64,000 bases of DNA, from positions 1-64,000 of the forward strand of contig NVQB01000001.1 in NCBI GenBank assembly GCA_002319075.1, given 5' to 3'. This stretch comes from Sphingobacteriaceae bacterium (GTDB lineage Bacteria > Bacteroidota > Bacteroidia > B-17B0 > Aurantibacillaceae). The position numbers and the translations under genes are program-made. How positions within the stretch are numbered: position 1 is the stretch's first letter; each line of letters starts with the position of its first letter. A model generated the notes under the pieces. The model saw only the letters and a list, made by a program, of their open reading frames with translations, had not been told where the DNA came from and made no database searches. Of this stretch, positions 55,785 through 63,231 are shown piece after piece.

Positions 55785-56048
55785 GGCTCCGTAGTCAAAT
55801 TCGGGGGTGTTGCTGTTGGTAAATGTAAACTTTTATATTTTACCGCCCCATACACTCCCAGGACGATCTCGAAATAACAGTAATAAAATTTACAGCTTCT
55901 GAAACTGAAAAGTAGGATAACCTTTTACCCCGGATTTTAAGAAATCTATAAAATGTAATTTATAGAAATAACCTCTGCTATCGCTGATGATATAACAGAT
56001 TTGAGGATAGGTTGTATAAACATTCGTGTTAAGATTATAATCCTTCCA
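55528..56048. repeat. 521-bp duplicated block, copy 2 (probable source)
   Basis: Direct repeat of 51301-51821. It covers most of the 100-aa gene, the spacer and the last 159 bp of the HmuY-like gene. Both host genes are intact here, so this copy is probably the original. Confidence 0.9.
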
Positions 56049-56885
56049 ATCGTATCCAATCACATCTCGTCTTATTGAGAAGGGTCTGTTGATGGTATCC
56101 TTTATGGTAATATCTGCAAAGGCTTTGTCTTTCAGTTTTATGACACGTGTGTTGTAGTTATTAACCAATGCGCCCGTTACGAGGTAGTACATTTTTTCTT
56201 CATTGAAGTAATGTGTGTATTGCGTAAAACAAATGTCGTACTCTTGTTTTTTGGGTTCTATGTTGGCGCAGGCTTGATTGGTGCTAAAAGAATAAGCTAC
56301 AAAATTACAGTCACTGTTTTTTGTAATTGTCCCTTGCATTGTTTTTGGGTTCGTTATAGTGGAATATTCAAAAGTGTATTCTGTGGCGTTAACTGAAAGT
56401 AGTTTAAGTTTGTAATAGCCCTGGTGCTGCCCTTTTTCGTTGTAACCACGATTAATTATGTAAACCTTATTGTCTTTTACCCAATCGCCAATGGCAGTGC
56501 TATCAAGCGTTCCGCTGGGCATATCGGCTTTACCTGTAGATCCGATGCCGGCAGTATCGCTTACTTCTTCTAAAGCAGCATAAGTAGTTTTAAATGCCTT
56601 CATTGATTTTGACCCGTTGAGCATCACGTGAAAACCATTAGAAGAACATTCGAAAGTAATGTCCCAATCGGATTTTAAATTTGTGTACATCACTTTGCTT
56701 TCATTCAACGAAAACCAGATCTGATTTTTGTAATCCGTTTCCATGGCCACCTGCATATCTATAAGCTCGCCGGGTTGTGAAATTCCACCACCGCGTGTAA
56801 TCACTTCGCGTTTGGGAATAGGTAATTCTTTCTTTTCGCAGGAATATAAAATGGAACAAAGTATTAAGAGTGCAAGACTTCTCAT
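55890..56885 (-). CDS. HmuY-like haem-binding lipoprotein
   Basis: A 331-aa lipoprotein (MRSLALLILCSILYSCEKKE; lipobox LYSC). The mature part has the HmuY pattern: YKNQIWFSLNESKVMYTNL, SDWDITFECSSNGFHVMLNG, and a late DVIGYDWKDYNLNT with CYIISDSRGYFYKLHFIDF. HmuY proteins bind haem at the cell surface and hand it to a TonB-dependent receptor. Its start overlaps the stop of the receptor gene upstream by 4 bp (ATGA). Its C-terminal 159 bp were copied to 51663-51821. Confidence 0.85.
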   Translation of the reverse strand: MRSLALLILCSILYSCEKKELPIPKREVITRGGGISQPGELIDMQVAMETDYKNQIWFSLNESKVMYTNLKSDWDITFECSSNGFHVMLNGSKSMKAFKTTYAALEEVSDTAGIGSTGKADMPSGTLDSTAIGDWVKDNKVYIINRGYNEKGQHQGYYKLKLLSVNATEYTFEYSTITNPKTMQGTITKNSDCNFVAYSFSTNQACANIEPKKQEYDICFTQYTHYFNEEKMYYLVTGALVNNYNTRVIKLKDKAFADITIKDTINRPFSIRRDVIGYDWKDYNLNTNVYTTYPQICYIISDSRGYFYKLHFIDFLKSGVKGYPTFQFQKL

Positions 56886-59128
56886 GATCTACTAAAATTT
56901 AATGCGAGTTTGACAAAATAATTTCTACCGGTAGAAATAGCGGCGGTAGAGGAAGCTGCACTGTGAGCCCCTCCTACTCCTGTTGAACGGATAGTTTGAA
57001 CATTGAATAAATTCTTACAGCCAATAGCCAGATTGATCCGTTCTTTCCAAAAAAACTTACTCAGTGTTGCATCCATTATCTGGTAATCCTGCGAGAGACC
57101 ATTCACGGTTCCTTCAGTCGTAGCTATGTAAACTGGCAGACTGCCGTTGTATTTATAAAATAATGAGAAGGTAAGTTTCGGCTTCAACCATTTGTAAGTG
57201 CCGTTAAATTGCACTTCCGGACTATAGCTGAAATCCGGAACATTATTTATTCCTGCAAGTTCATTCAGTCTACCGGTATAATTAAATCCCCCCTGTAAAA
57301 ACAGACGTTTAAAATTAAGGCTGCTCCCCAGTTGAATTCCGAGGCTTCTGTAGCGGTCGACATTTAAATATTTGTATTCGGTAGAAGTACCAACTTGTTG
57401 AAGACTGATGCGGTTAAAGATATTGTTATAAAAAGCACTGACATCAAATTTTACGCGGCACTTACGAATGTCTCTGTTATAATTGTAAGAAACGGAATAG
57501 TTATCCGATTGCTCGGCCCGGAGATTTGAATTGCCATTGATATTATGATTGATATCGTTAAACTCAAAATACAATTCTTTAAGCGAAGGAGCTCTAAAAC
57601 CTCTTGCATAGCTGGCTCTGAACACGTGATGATCTGAAAGATTCCACTTCACATTTAAAGATGGAACCAGCGGTGTTTTGTACGCAGTATTGTAAGCATA
57701 ACGAATTCCCGGTTTTATAACCAGCTTTGAAAGTTTGTATTCTGAAGTAGCGAACAAAGCATAATCGCCAATATTTTTTGTCTGCCCCTCTATACGTCGT
57801 CCTAAAATAGATTCATTATTTATGTCGTAACCTAATTCATAACTTATTTTTGAGGAAGGACTGTTGTGAATAAATGAAGCTCTGTTCATCAACAAAGTGT
57901 ATTTATTTGTATCCTGGTCTCCTGAGCCTGTGGTAACTTCTTCACCCAATGTTGTAAGGTCTTTGTAAACTGTGCGCTTGATCCTTTGATAATAATTGTA
58001 AGCAGAAAGAGCGTTAACAGACCAGTTTTTAGATAAGCTTCCTGTTAAAGAAAGGCTATTGTCAACACGCTTGGTAAAATAACGGTCGTCGAGAGCATAC
58101 TCTTTATAAACACCCAGTGGCAAGCCGCGATTAATAATCACTTCATCGAAATAAGCACTTTTAAATCCGAAATTAAATTTTTTAAAACTGTATGTATAAG
58201 CCAGACTGGCAAAATACTGTTCTTTTGGTTTCCATTGTTTAAACCTTGTACTGTCAGCAATATGCGGTTTCGGCATAAAAAATGCGGGTTCGGAGCTATT
58301 CCACCCGTCAAAATAATTTCTGCCGGCACTTAGTTGTAGCCCGTGTTTTTTGTGGGAATAAGCAAGGTCTGCCGTTAAGTTGTAGGTTCCTATGCTTTCG
58401 TAATAAGAAGTAAGGCCCGCAGAGAGCTTTTTCGTTAAGGTCTTTTTCGTAATGATATTGATCGTGCCTGCAAGTGCATCGGTACCGTATTGCACAGAGA
58501 GTGGCCCTTCAATAAATTCGATACGCTCTACGTTGTTCATGTTGATTTGTGAAATGTCTATGTTGCCGTCCAGTCGACCGATCACGGGCACACCATCTAC
58601 CAGGATCTTTACATTTTGACCATTGATCCCCTGCAGACTCATAGTGCTTCCAAGAACATTATCTTGTTGTAACCGCACATTCATTTGATTGGTTAAAACA
58701 TCCCGCAAATTTATTGCACCCATTTGTTGAATCTTTTCTTTATCGATGACCTTAATTTTTTGAACCGCTTTTTCGGCCGACGTTGGCTCGTACTGCGCTG
58801 TTACAACGACCTCTTCCAGGCTGATGTTGGAAGGAACCAGGTAAATTTTTTCAATCTTTTTTATCTGGTAACCATAATATTTTTTAGAGAATTTATCGAA
58901 ACCGAAACAATGAACCGTAACTGTATAGTTTACAGAATCTTCAATCACCGAAGAAATCTGGATAATGCCTTCATCGCTGGCTGTTTTAGAATAATTGATC
59001 AGGTCGCCATTAATTAATAAAGAAGCAAAGGACACCCTAAGGGAGTCCTTTGCTGAAAATACCTGAATTTGTTGGGCTGATAAGAACATACATCCCAACA
59101 TGAGAGTACCAAAAATAAGTTTCCTCAT
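56882..59128 (-). CDS. TonB-dependent haem receptor (HmuR-like)
   Basis: A 748-aa outer-membrane receptor. It has a signal peptide (MRKLIFGTLMLGCMFLSAQQ) and a carboxypeptidase-like beta-sandwich (about 20-110). The plug (about 120-225) carries INLRDVLTNQMNVRLQQ, QGINGQNVKILVDGVPVIGR and IEFIEGPLSVQYGTDALAGT. A 22-strand barrel ends in NYFVKLALNFSRS. The barrel has the FRAPSLKELYFEF motif of haem/hemin receptors (FRAP...NPNL type, here followed by NLRAE). It lies between the DUF6686-like gene and the HmuY lipoprotein, each overlapping by 4 bp. It imports haem with energy from TonB/ExbBD, which are not in the window. Confidence 0.9.
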   Translation of the reverse strand: MRKLIFGTLMLGCMFLSAQQIQVFSAKDSLRVSFASLLINGDLINYSKTASDEGIIQISSVIEDSVNYTVTVHCFGFDKFSKKYYGYQIKKIEKIYLVPSNISLEEVVVTAQYEPTSAEKAVQKIKVIDKEKIQQMGAINLRDVLTNQMNVRLQQDNVLGSTMSLQGINGQNVKILVDGVPVIGRLDGNIDISQINMNNVERIEFIEGPLSVQYGTDALAGTINIITKKTLTKKLSAGLTSYYESIGTYNLTADLAYSHKKHGLQLSAGRNYFDGWNSSEPAFFMPKPHIADSTRFKQWKPKEQYFASLAYTYSFKKFNFGFKSAYFDEVIINRGLPLGVYKEYALDDRYFTKRVDNSLSLTGSLSKNWSVNALSAYNYYQRIKRTVYKDLTTLGEEVTTGSGDQDTNKYTLLMNRASFIHNSPSSKISYELGYDINNESILGRRIEGQTKNIGDYALFATSEYKLSKLVIKPGIRYAYNTAYKTPLVPSLNVKWNLSDHHVFRASYARGFRAPSLKELYFEFNDINHNINGNSNLRAEQSDNYSVSYNYNRDIRKCRVKFDVSAFYNNIFNRISLQQVGTSTEYKYLNVDRYRSLGIQLGSSLNFKRLFLQGGFNYTGRLNELAGINNVPDFSYSPEVQFNGTYKWLKPKLTFSLFYKYNGSLPVYIATTEGTVNGLSQDYQIMDATLSKFFWKERINLAIGCKNLFNVQTIRSTGVGGAHSAASSTAAISTGRNYFVKLALNFSRS

Positions 59129-59478
59129 TCGCGTAATAAATTTATATCCTCAAAAATAGTTTCCATCTTTTCGTTGAACGAGGCTAGTGCAACAAGATCA
59201 TTTAATTTCAAAAATTCTTCGTAAGTAAGAACCATTATTGTGCAGCGACAAAACAGATCTAATGAAATACATTTTTGCGCAGGCGACGTTTTGTATTTTT
59301 CCTGATTAAAGTGGTAGGTTAACTGACTTTTAAAAATCGAAAAATCAGAGGGCGGAAAACTCACTGCTGTAGTGCCGAAGGCCAGCCGGTAGTGATTGCA
59401 ACTATTACATAAAATAATGTAGCCGTTTTCGTTATGCGCCAGGGTTTTATAGTTACACATTCGCTTTAATTTTTTCAA
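59125..59478 (-). CDS. Small Cys-containing protein (DUF6686-like)
   Basis: A 117-aa cytoplasmic protein. The segment MCNYKTLAHNENGYIILCNS, then CNHYRLAFGTTAVSF, contains C..C..C spacing that may bind a metal. An internal ATG at 59460 is an alternative start. It is a frequent companion of HmuY/TonB loci in Bacteroidota; its function is unknown to me. It overlaps both neighbours by 4 bp, so it is translated with them. Confidence 0.65.
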   Translation of the reverse strand: MKKLKRMCNYKTLAHNENGYIILCNSCNHYRLAFGTTAVSFPPSDFSIFKSQLTYHFNQEKYKTSPAQKCISLDLFCRCTIMVLTYEEFLKLNDLVALASFNEKMETIFEDINLLRE

Positions 59479-59966
59479 ACTGCTTTTGCAATTTTAAAGG
59501 ACCAGTCTTTAATAAATAAATTTTTAAGACGATCAGAATAAAAAACCAGCAACATCACGTTTAATAAAAACAAGAAACCCGTTTCTATATTTTCGTCAGG
59601 ACGATTATCCATAAAAAAATGAAAACAGAATACGTTTACCGTTAAAGGCAAAAGCATTAACAAACCTATTAAACGTGATGGCGGTAGAATAATCAATAAG
59701 CCGGCTAAAATTTGCAATACACCAACCATCTTTAAAAAACCGCTGGTTTTAAGCGCCTTTATGGCCATCTTAAATGTAACCGGACTCTCGAATTTATTTT
59801 CTTCAAAAGCTTTTACAAACGCTTCATTGCTTACCGGTTTATTTAACGGGGGTTTAGGAATAAACTTTTTAACCCCCGCATAAATAAAAAACACAGCTAA
59901 AAAAACGGAAAGAACGATGTGATTAATTCTTACTAAAGTTGGATAACTACTCACCCTGTTCTGCAT
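59475..59966 (-). CDS. DoxX-like membrane protein
   Basis: A 163-aa protein with four hydrophobic segments (INHIVLSVFLAVFFIYAGVK, MVGVLQILAGLLIILPPSRL, IGLLMLLPLTVNVFCFHFFM, TGFLFLLNVMLLVFYSDRL). This is the DoxX/DoxD-like four-helix layout, with YAGVKKF in the first segment. It lies in the haem operon, 10 bp after the DUF6607 gene and overlapping the next gene by 4 bp. A redox or membrane-helper role is possible but not shown. Confidence 0.75.
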   Translation of the reverse strand: MQNRVSSYPTLVRINHIVLSVFLAVFFIYAGVKKFIPKPPLNKPVSNEAFVKAFEENKFESPVTFKMAIKALKTSGFLKMVGVLQILAGLLIILPPSRLIGLLMLLPLTVNVFCFHFFMDNRPDENIETGFLFLLNVMLLVFYSDRLKNLFIKDWSFKIAKAV

Positions 59967-59976
59967 TACCGATAGT

Positions 59977-60933
59977 TTAAGCTTTAATAAAAGAAACCAA
60001 AACCTTTTTAATTTCTGGTGTAGCCGAACCTTGTACGTAGTTAGTTTTACTTACTTTATCACCAAGATCAAAAAGGTGTTCGTACAACCGTTTATCATCT
60101 ACTTTTGCTGCTAGTTTTAAACTTGGAGTAGCAGTATAAATTTCGTCCCAGGCTTTTCTCACATCGGCCCAGTATTTTTCTTGTTTTTCCCAGTACTTAA
60201 CAGCAGGTGTAGCATTGAAATCACCTTTTGTGAATTTCTCCATACCTCTTTCCCAAACAAGTGTTTTATCCATACCGTCTTTACGAATTACTTTTTCGTT
60301 GTCCTGAATTAAAGCCCAGCTACCGTCGTTAAATACTTCCATGCGGCTGTGTCTTCTCATCACATTGTAATCGTTGCGTTTTGTAAACTCACGACGCGGT
60401 AAGGGTGCATCGTTTAAACCTTCCCAGAAATGTTTTCCGTCAACATGAACCCATGTTCCGTAGCTTTCGTAACGTGGACTATCATCTACCTGGTAAACTT
60501 TTTGAGTCCAGGTTCCTTTAGCCTGATCTGCGGTTAAGGTTTCTTTAATCCATTCGTTGTCTTTGTAATATTTGTAAAGGTCTTTGTTTTCAAAAACCCA
60601 GTCCTGACGCCAGTGCTTAATAATCATAGTGTCGTTAACGATCAGTAAATGTTGTAAAGCAAGTTTATTCGGTGACTCTTCTGCAAGAAACACGTACTCT
60701 ATACCCCACTCTTTGTAGCGCGATTTGTATTTGTATCCTGTATCTGCCGAAAAAGTTTCCGCAAAATCAAACGATACTTTGTAGATTCCGCACATACTTT
60801 TAATGATGGCTTTATCTTGTTCGTATTTTGAATTGGATGTTGTTGCCGCAGCGGCCTTTGTTTTTGGAGCTGCGGTTTGCGAAGCCAATGTAAGGCTTAC
60901 TGCCAGGGCTGTGATGGTTAGAAAAGATCTCAT
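59977..60933 (-). CDS. DUF6607 family secreted protein
   Basis: A 318-aa protein with a signal peptide (MRSFLTITALAVSLTLASQT). The family text includes SMCGIYKVSFDFAETFSADT, RYKEWGIEYVFLAEESPNKL, IIKHWRQDWVFENKDLYKYY and RREFTKRNDYNVMRRHSRME. This periplasmic or outer-membrane-associated family is common in Bacteroidota haem/iron loci. Many conserved Trp, Tyr and His residues could contact haem, but the function is not established. It is the second gene of the operon, after the T9SS HmuY-like gene, with a stem-loop in the 86-bp gap. Confidence 0.8.
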   Translation of the reverse strand: MRSFLTITALAVSLTLASQTAAPKTKAAAATTSNSKYEQDKAIIKSMCGIYKVSFDFAETFSADTGYKYKSRYKEWGIEYVFLAEESPNKLALQHLLIVNDTMIIKHWRQDWVFENKDLYKYYKDNEWIKETLTADQAKGTWTQKVYQVDDSPRYESYGTWVHVDGKHFWEGLNDAPLPRREFTKRNDYNVMRRHSRMEVFNDGSWALIQDNEKVIRKDGMDKTLVWERGMEKFTKGDFNATPAVKYWEKQEKYWADVRKAWDEIYTATPSLKLAAKVDDKRLYEHLFDLGDKVSKTNYVQGSATPEIKKVLVSFIKA

Positions 60934-60952
60934 TTTTTTTATTTTGTTGTTA

Positions 60953-61012
60953 AGGCCGGAGATTTGTAATGACTTAAACCCCTACAGTTTTTTCATCACT
61001 CCTCCCCGGCCT
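60953..61012. other. Long stem-loop in the haem operon gap
   Basis: AGGCCGG (60953-60959) pairs with CCGGCCT (61006-61012), with extra GAG/CTC pairing beyond, around a loop of about 45 nt. It fills the gap between the first gene (stop 61020) and the DUF6607 gene. A T run follows only in the plus direction. In the operon transcript it could be a processing or stability element that sets different expression of the first gene. Confidence 0.4.
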
Positions 61013-61019
61013 GTTTTTC

Positions 61020-62294
61020 TTATTGGATGATTAATTTTTGTGAGCTTGAATAACTTCCTGAATTTAATGTCACGAAATAAATTCCTGGTGAAAGTTCACC
61101 TGTATTTAAAGCGTGAGTAGTAATTCCTTCAGAAACCTGCAAAGCTTCTGTTGAAAGTACTTTTCCTGTCATGTCTATAATAGACACAGAAACATTCTGA
61201 GCAGCTTTGTTAGAGAAAAGTAAAGTTGTATTAAAGCCATTTGATGGATTTGGATAAACCATCACTTCAGAAACCACCGTTCCTTTTGTGTTAGCGATAC
61301 CTGTAAAACTTCCCATTTTTTCTTTAGAGAAAACGAAATCTCCGTTAGCAGAGCCTCCAAAGGAAATCGGACGCACTTTCCAGATATCACCCACTTTATC
61401 TTTTACAAAATAAACCGTATCGTTTACAATGTTCCATGCACTTGTAGACATGTTAACTGTTTTCCAATCGTGGCCAATGGTTGTGATGTTTGTTTTATAA
61501 CTTTCTGTCGACCAATTGCTGTATGAGGACGGATTAGCAACATTCTCAGCCTGAGCTACAGTAACGCCTTTATTTTGCGCAATTCCAACAACTGCATAAG
61601 GCGTTAGAGTTGGAGCCATCAACATAGCAGTGTAACGACCAAATACAAGATCCCAGCTTGAAGAAACCGGCTCTCTGTCGATGATTGTATTTGCAGTTAG
61701 ATCAGCATACACAAAGTTTTTACCGGTGTAAGTTGCTTTGGTAATTGTTTGTGTAAACGAATTGGTTCCGTTTATATTAGCATATTCAAAAGTGTAGATA
61801 CCGTTTGCAAGACTCACGATCTTCAATTTTTTGTACGACGTAGCCGATAACTTGATCACGAAACAGCTATCACCATTTACATAGTGAGTACTCATATCAT
61901 ACACCCCCCAACCCAAATCGAAAGCGTCAGAAAGATCTGCCCCTTTATTGAAAGCACCTACATTCCATGTAGTATCGCTGTTTTGCAGAGTTTTCCATGA
62001 ACTAATGCCGGCTGTATCTAATGTTGCGTAATCCGCTAGTTTATAAGGAGCGTTGTATAAAGCGAAACCCGTTTTTTGCGTATTAGCTAAAATGGCAGAA
62101 GAGTAGCCTGTAATTTCAAAAGCAATGTCCCAGTTATCTTTAGATTGAGCAGCTCCTACTTCGCCATTAGCGAGGCTATACCATTTTTGATTAGCGTAAG
62201 AAGCTCCAATAGAAACTGTGTTTGTGATAACTTGTGCTGAAGCGCCTACAGTTAAAAGGACTGAAACACCTAAAGAGACTAATTTTTTGTTCAT
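61020..62294 (-). CDS. HmuY-like haem-binding protein with T9SS sorting domain
   Basis: A 424-aa secreted protein with a signal peptide (MNKKLVSLGVSVLLTVGASAQ). The HmuY-type core (about 22-330) carries IGASYANQKWYSLANGEVGA, SKDNWDIAFEITGYSSAILA and a repeated IGHDWKTVNMSTSAWNIVND. The T9SS type A tail is VMVYPNPSNGFNTTLLF ... LSPGIYFVTLNSGSYSSSQK. So this HmuY relative is delivered by type IX secretion, while the second one at 55890 is a lipoprotein. It is the first gene of the haem operon. Five TACC-type heptamers lie directly upstream. Confidence 0.88.
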   Translation of the reverse strand: MNKKLVSLGVSVLLTVGASAQVITNTVSIGASYANQKWYSLANGEVGAAQSKDNWDIAFEITGYSSAILANTQKTGFALYNAPYKLADYATLDTAGISSWKTLQNSDTTWNVGAFNKGADLSDAFDLGWGVYDMSTHYVNGDSCFVIKLSATSYKKLKIVSLANGIYTFEYANINGTNSFTQTITKATYTGKNFVYADLTANTIIDREPVSSSWDLVFGRYTAMLMAPTLTPYAVVGIAQNKGVTVAQAENVANPSSYSNWSTESYKTNITTIGHDWKTVNMSTSAWNIVNDTVYFVKDKVGDIWKVRPISFGGSANGDFVFSKEKMGSFTGIANTKGTVVSEVMVYPNPSNGFNTTLLFSNKAAQNVSVSIIDMTGKVLSTEALQVSEGITTHALNTGELSPGIYFVTLNSGSYSSSQKLIIQ

Positions 62295-62369
62295 TTTTTA
62301 TTGTTTAGAATGATTATAAATAATTTTTGTAAAGGTCTTCACTCTTTGCGCCGATCACAATACACCAAA

Positions 62370-62429
62370 AAAGGTATATTGTTTCGAGTAGTACCATAGT
62401 AAAGGTACCGCACTACCATAATCTTGGTA
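62370..62429. promoter_or_regulatory. Cluster of five TACC-type heptamers before the haem operon
   Basis: AAAGGTA (62370-62376, TACCTTT on the other strand), TACCATA (62392-62398), AAAGGTA (62401-62407), TACCATA (62414-62420) and CTTGGTA (62423-62429) lie within 60 bp, between the regulator stop and the first haem gene. NarL-type regulators bind heptamers of the TACYYMT kind, so these are candidate sites for the regulator at 62430. More copies occur before that gene (AAAGGTA 63107-63113; GGTATACC 63149-63156). Confidence 0.5.
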
Positions 62430-63077
62430 TTATTTGATGAGGCCGGTTTTGATGGCGTATTGGGCTAATTCAATCGCGTTGCTGATTCCGAGTTTGGAAT
62501 AGATGTTTCGTTTATGGGTAACGATGGTATGGTAACTTAAGTTCATGAGTTCCGCTATTTCCTTTGGACGTTTGCCGGAGACTAATTTTAAAATAACTTC
62601 AGCTTCTCTATCGGAAATACTGCCGGTCATGCAATGCTCATCGGGAGACAATTCTTTTTCAAGAAGCACATCAATGATTTGTCCGCAGAAATATTTTTGA
62701 TTTTTAGCGCAGGCTACAATGGCGTCTGTTATTTCCTGCTCACTACAATCATTCAATAAATAATTTTGAATGCCTGTCTGAATGATCTTGCGGATTTGTT
62801 CAGCAGACTTCTCATGAGAGATAACAAGAAGATTTAGATCAGGATTTTCGTTTTTTACTTTTTGAATTGTATCAACCGAAAAACAGTCCTCACAACAATG
62901 TTCTATAACCAGGACATTTGCTAATTCGCGTGACAGAAGAACCTCAAGACTTGCCTTGTCTTCTGCCTCACCAACGAATATAAAATTTTCAGTTTCCTCA
63001 ATCAAAGTCCTGAGACCTTTTCGCATAATAAATGCGGTGTTGGCAACAAGTATTCTTATAGGTTTGTGAGTTTTCAA
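62430..63077 (-). CDS. Atypical LuxR-type response regulator with degenerate, Cys-rich receiver
   Basis: A 215-aa protein with a receiver-like domain (about 1-125) and a LuxR HTH (about 152-212: ISDREAEVILKLVSGKRPKE, LSYHTIVTHKRNIYSKLG). The receiver lacks the phosphorylation residues: the acidic pair is Asn13-Thr14 (ILVANTAF), the phosphoacceptor position is Glu59 (VLVIEHCC), and the conserved Lys is Asn109 (YLLNDCS). Around the lost site is HCCEDC (His60, Cys61, Cys62, Cys65); Cys111, Cys123, Cys131 and His148-Cys149 add further thiols. It directly precedes the haem operon on the same strand (135-bp gap with heptamers). It may sense haem, iron or redox state rather than phosphorylation; that is inference. 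Confidence 0.85.
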   Translation of the reverse strand: MKTHKPIRILVANTAFIMRKGLRTLIEETENFIFVGEAEDKASLEVLLSRELANVLVIEHCCEDCFSVDTIQKVKNENPDLNLLVISHEKSAEQIRKIIQTGIQNYLLNDCSEQEITDAIVACAKNQKYFCGQIIDVLLEKELSPDEHCMTGSISDREAEVILKLVSGKRPKEIAELMNLSYHTIVTHKRNIYSKLGISNAIELAQYAIKTGLIK

Positions 63078-63231
63078 AAAACAGATTCTGTAGAAATTCT
63101 GTTTTCAAAGGTATAGCAAAAACTAATGAGCGCTAATACCTCGAATGTGGTATACCGTTCGATTACTTATTTGGGATCGACTTACTTCGGGCTTCGAAAA
63201 AATTAAACTATGTATATAAAGCGTTTGATAG

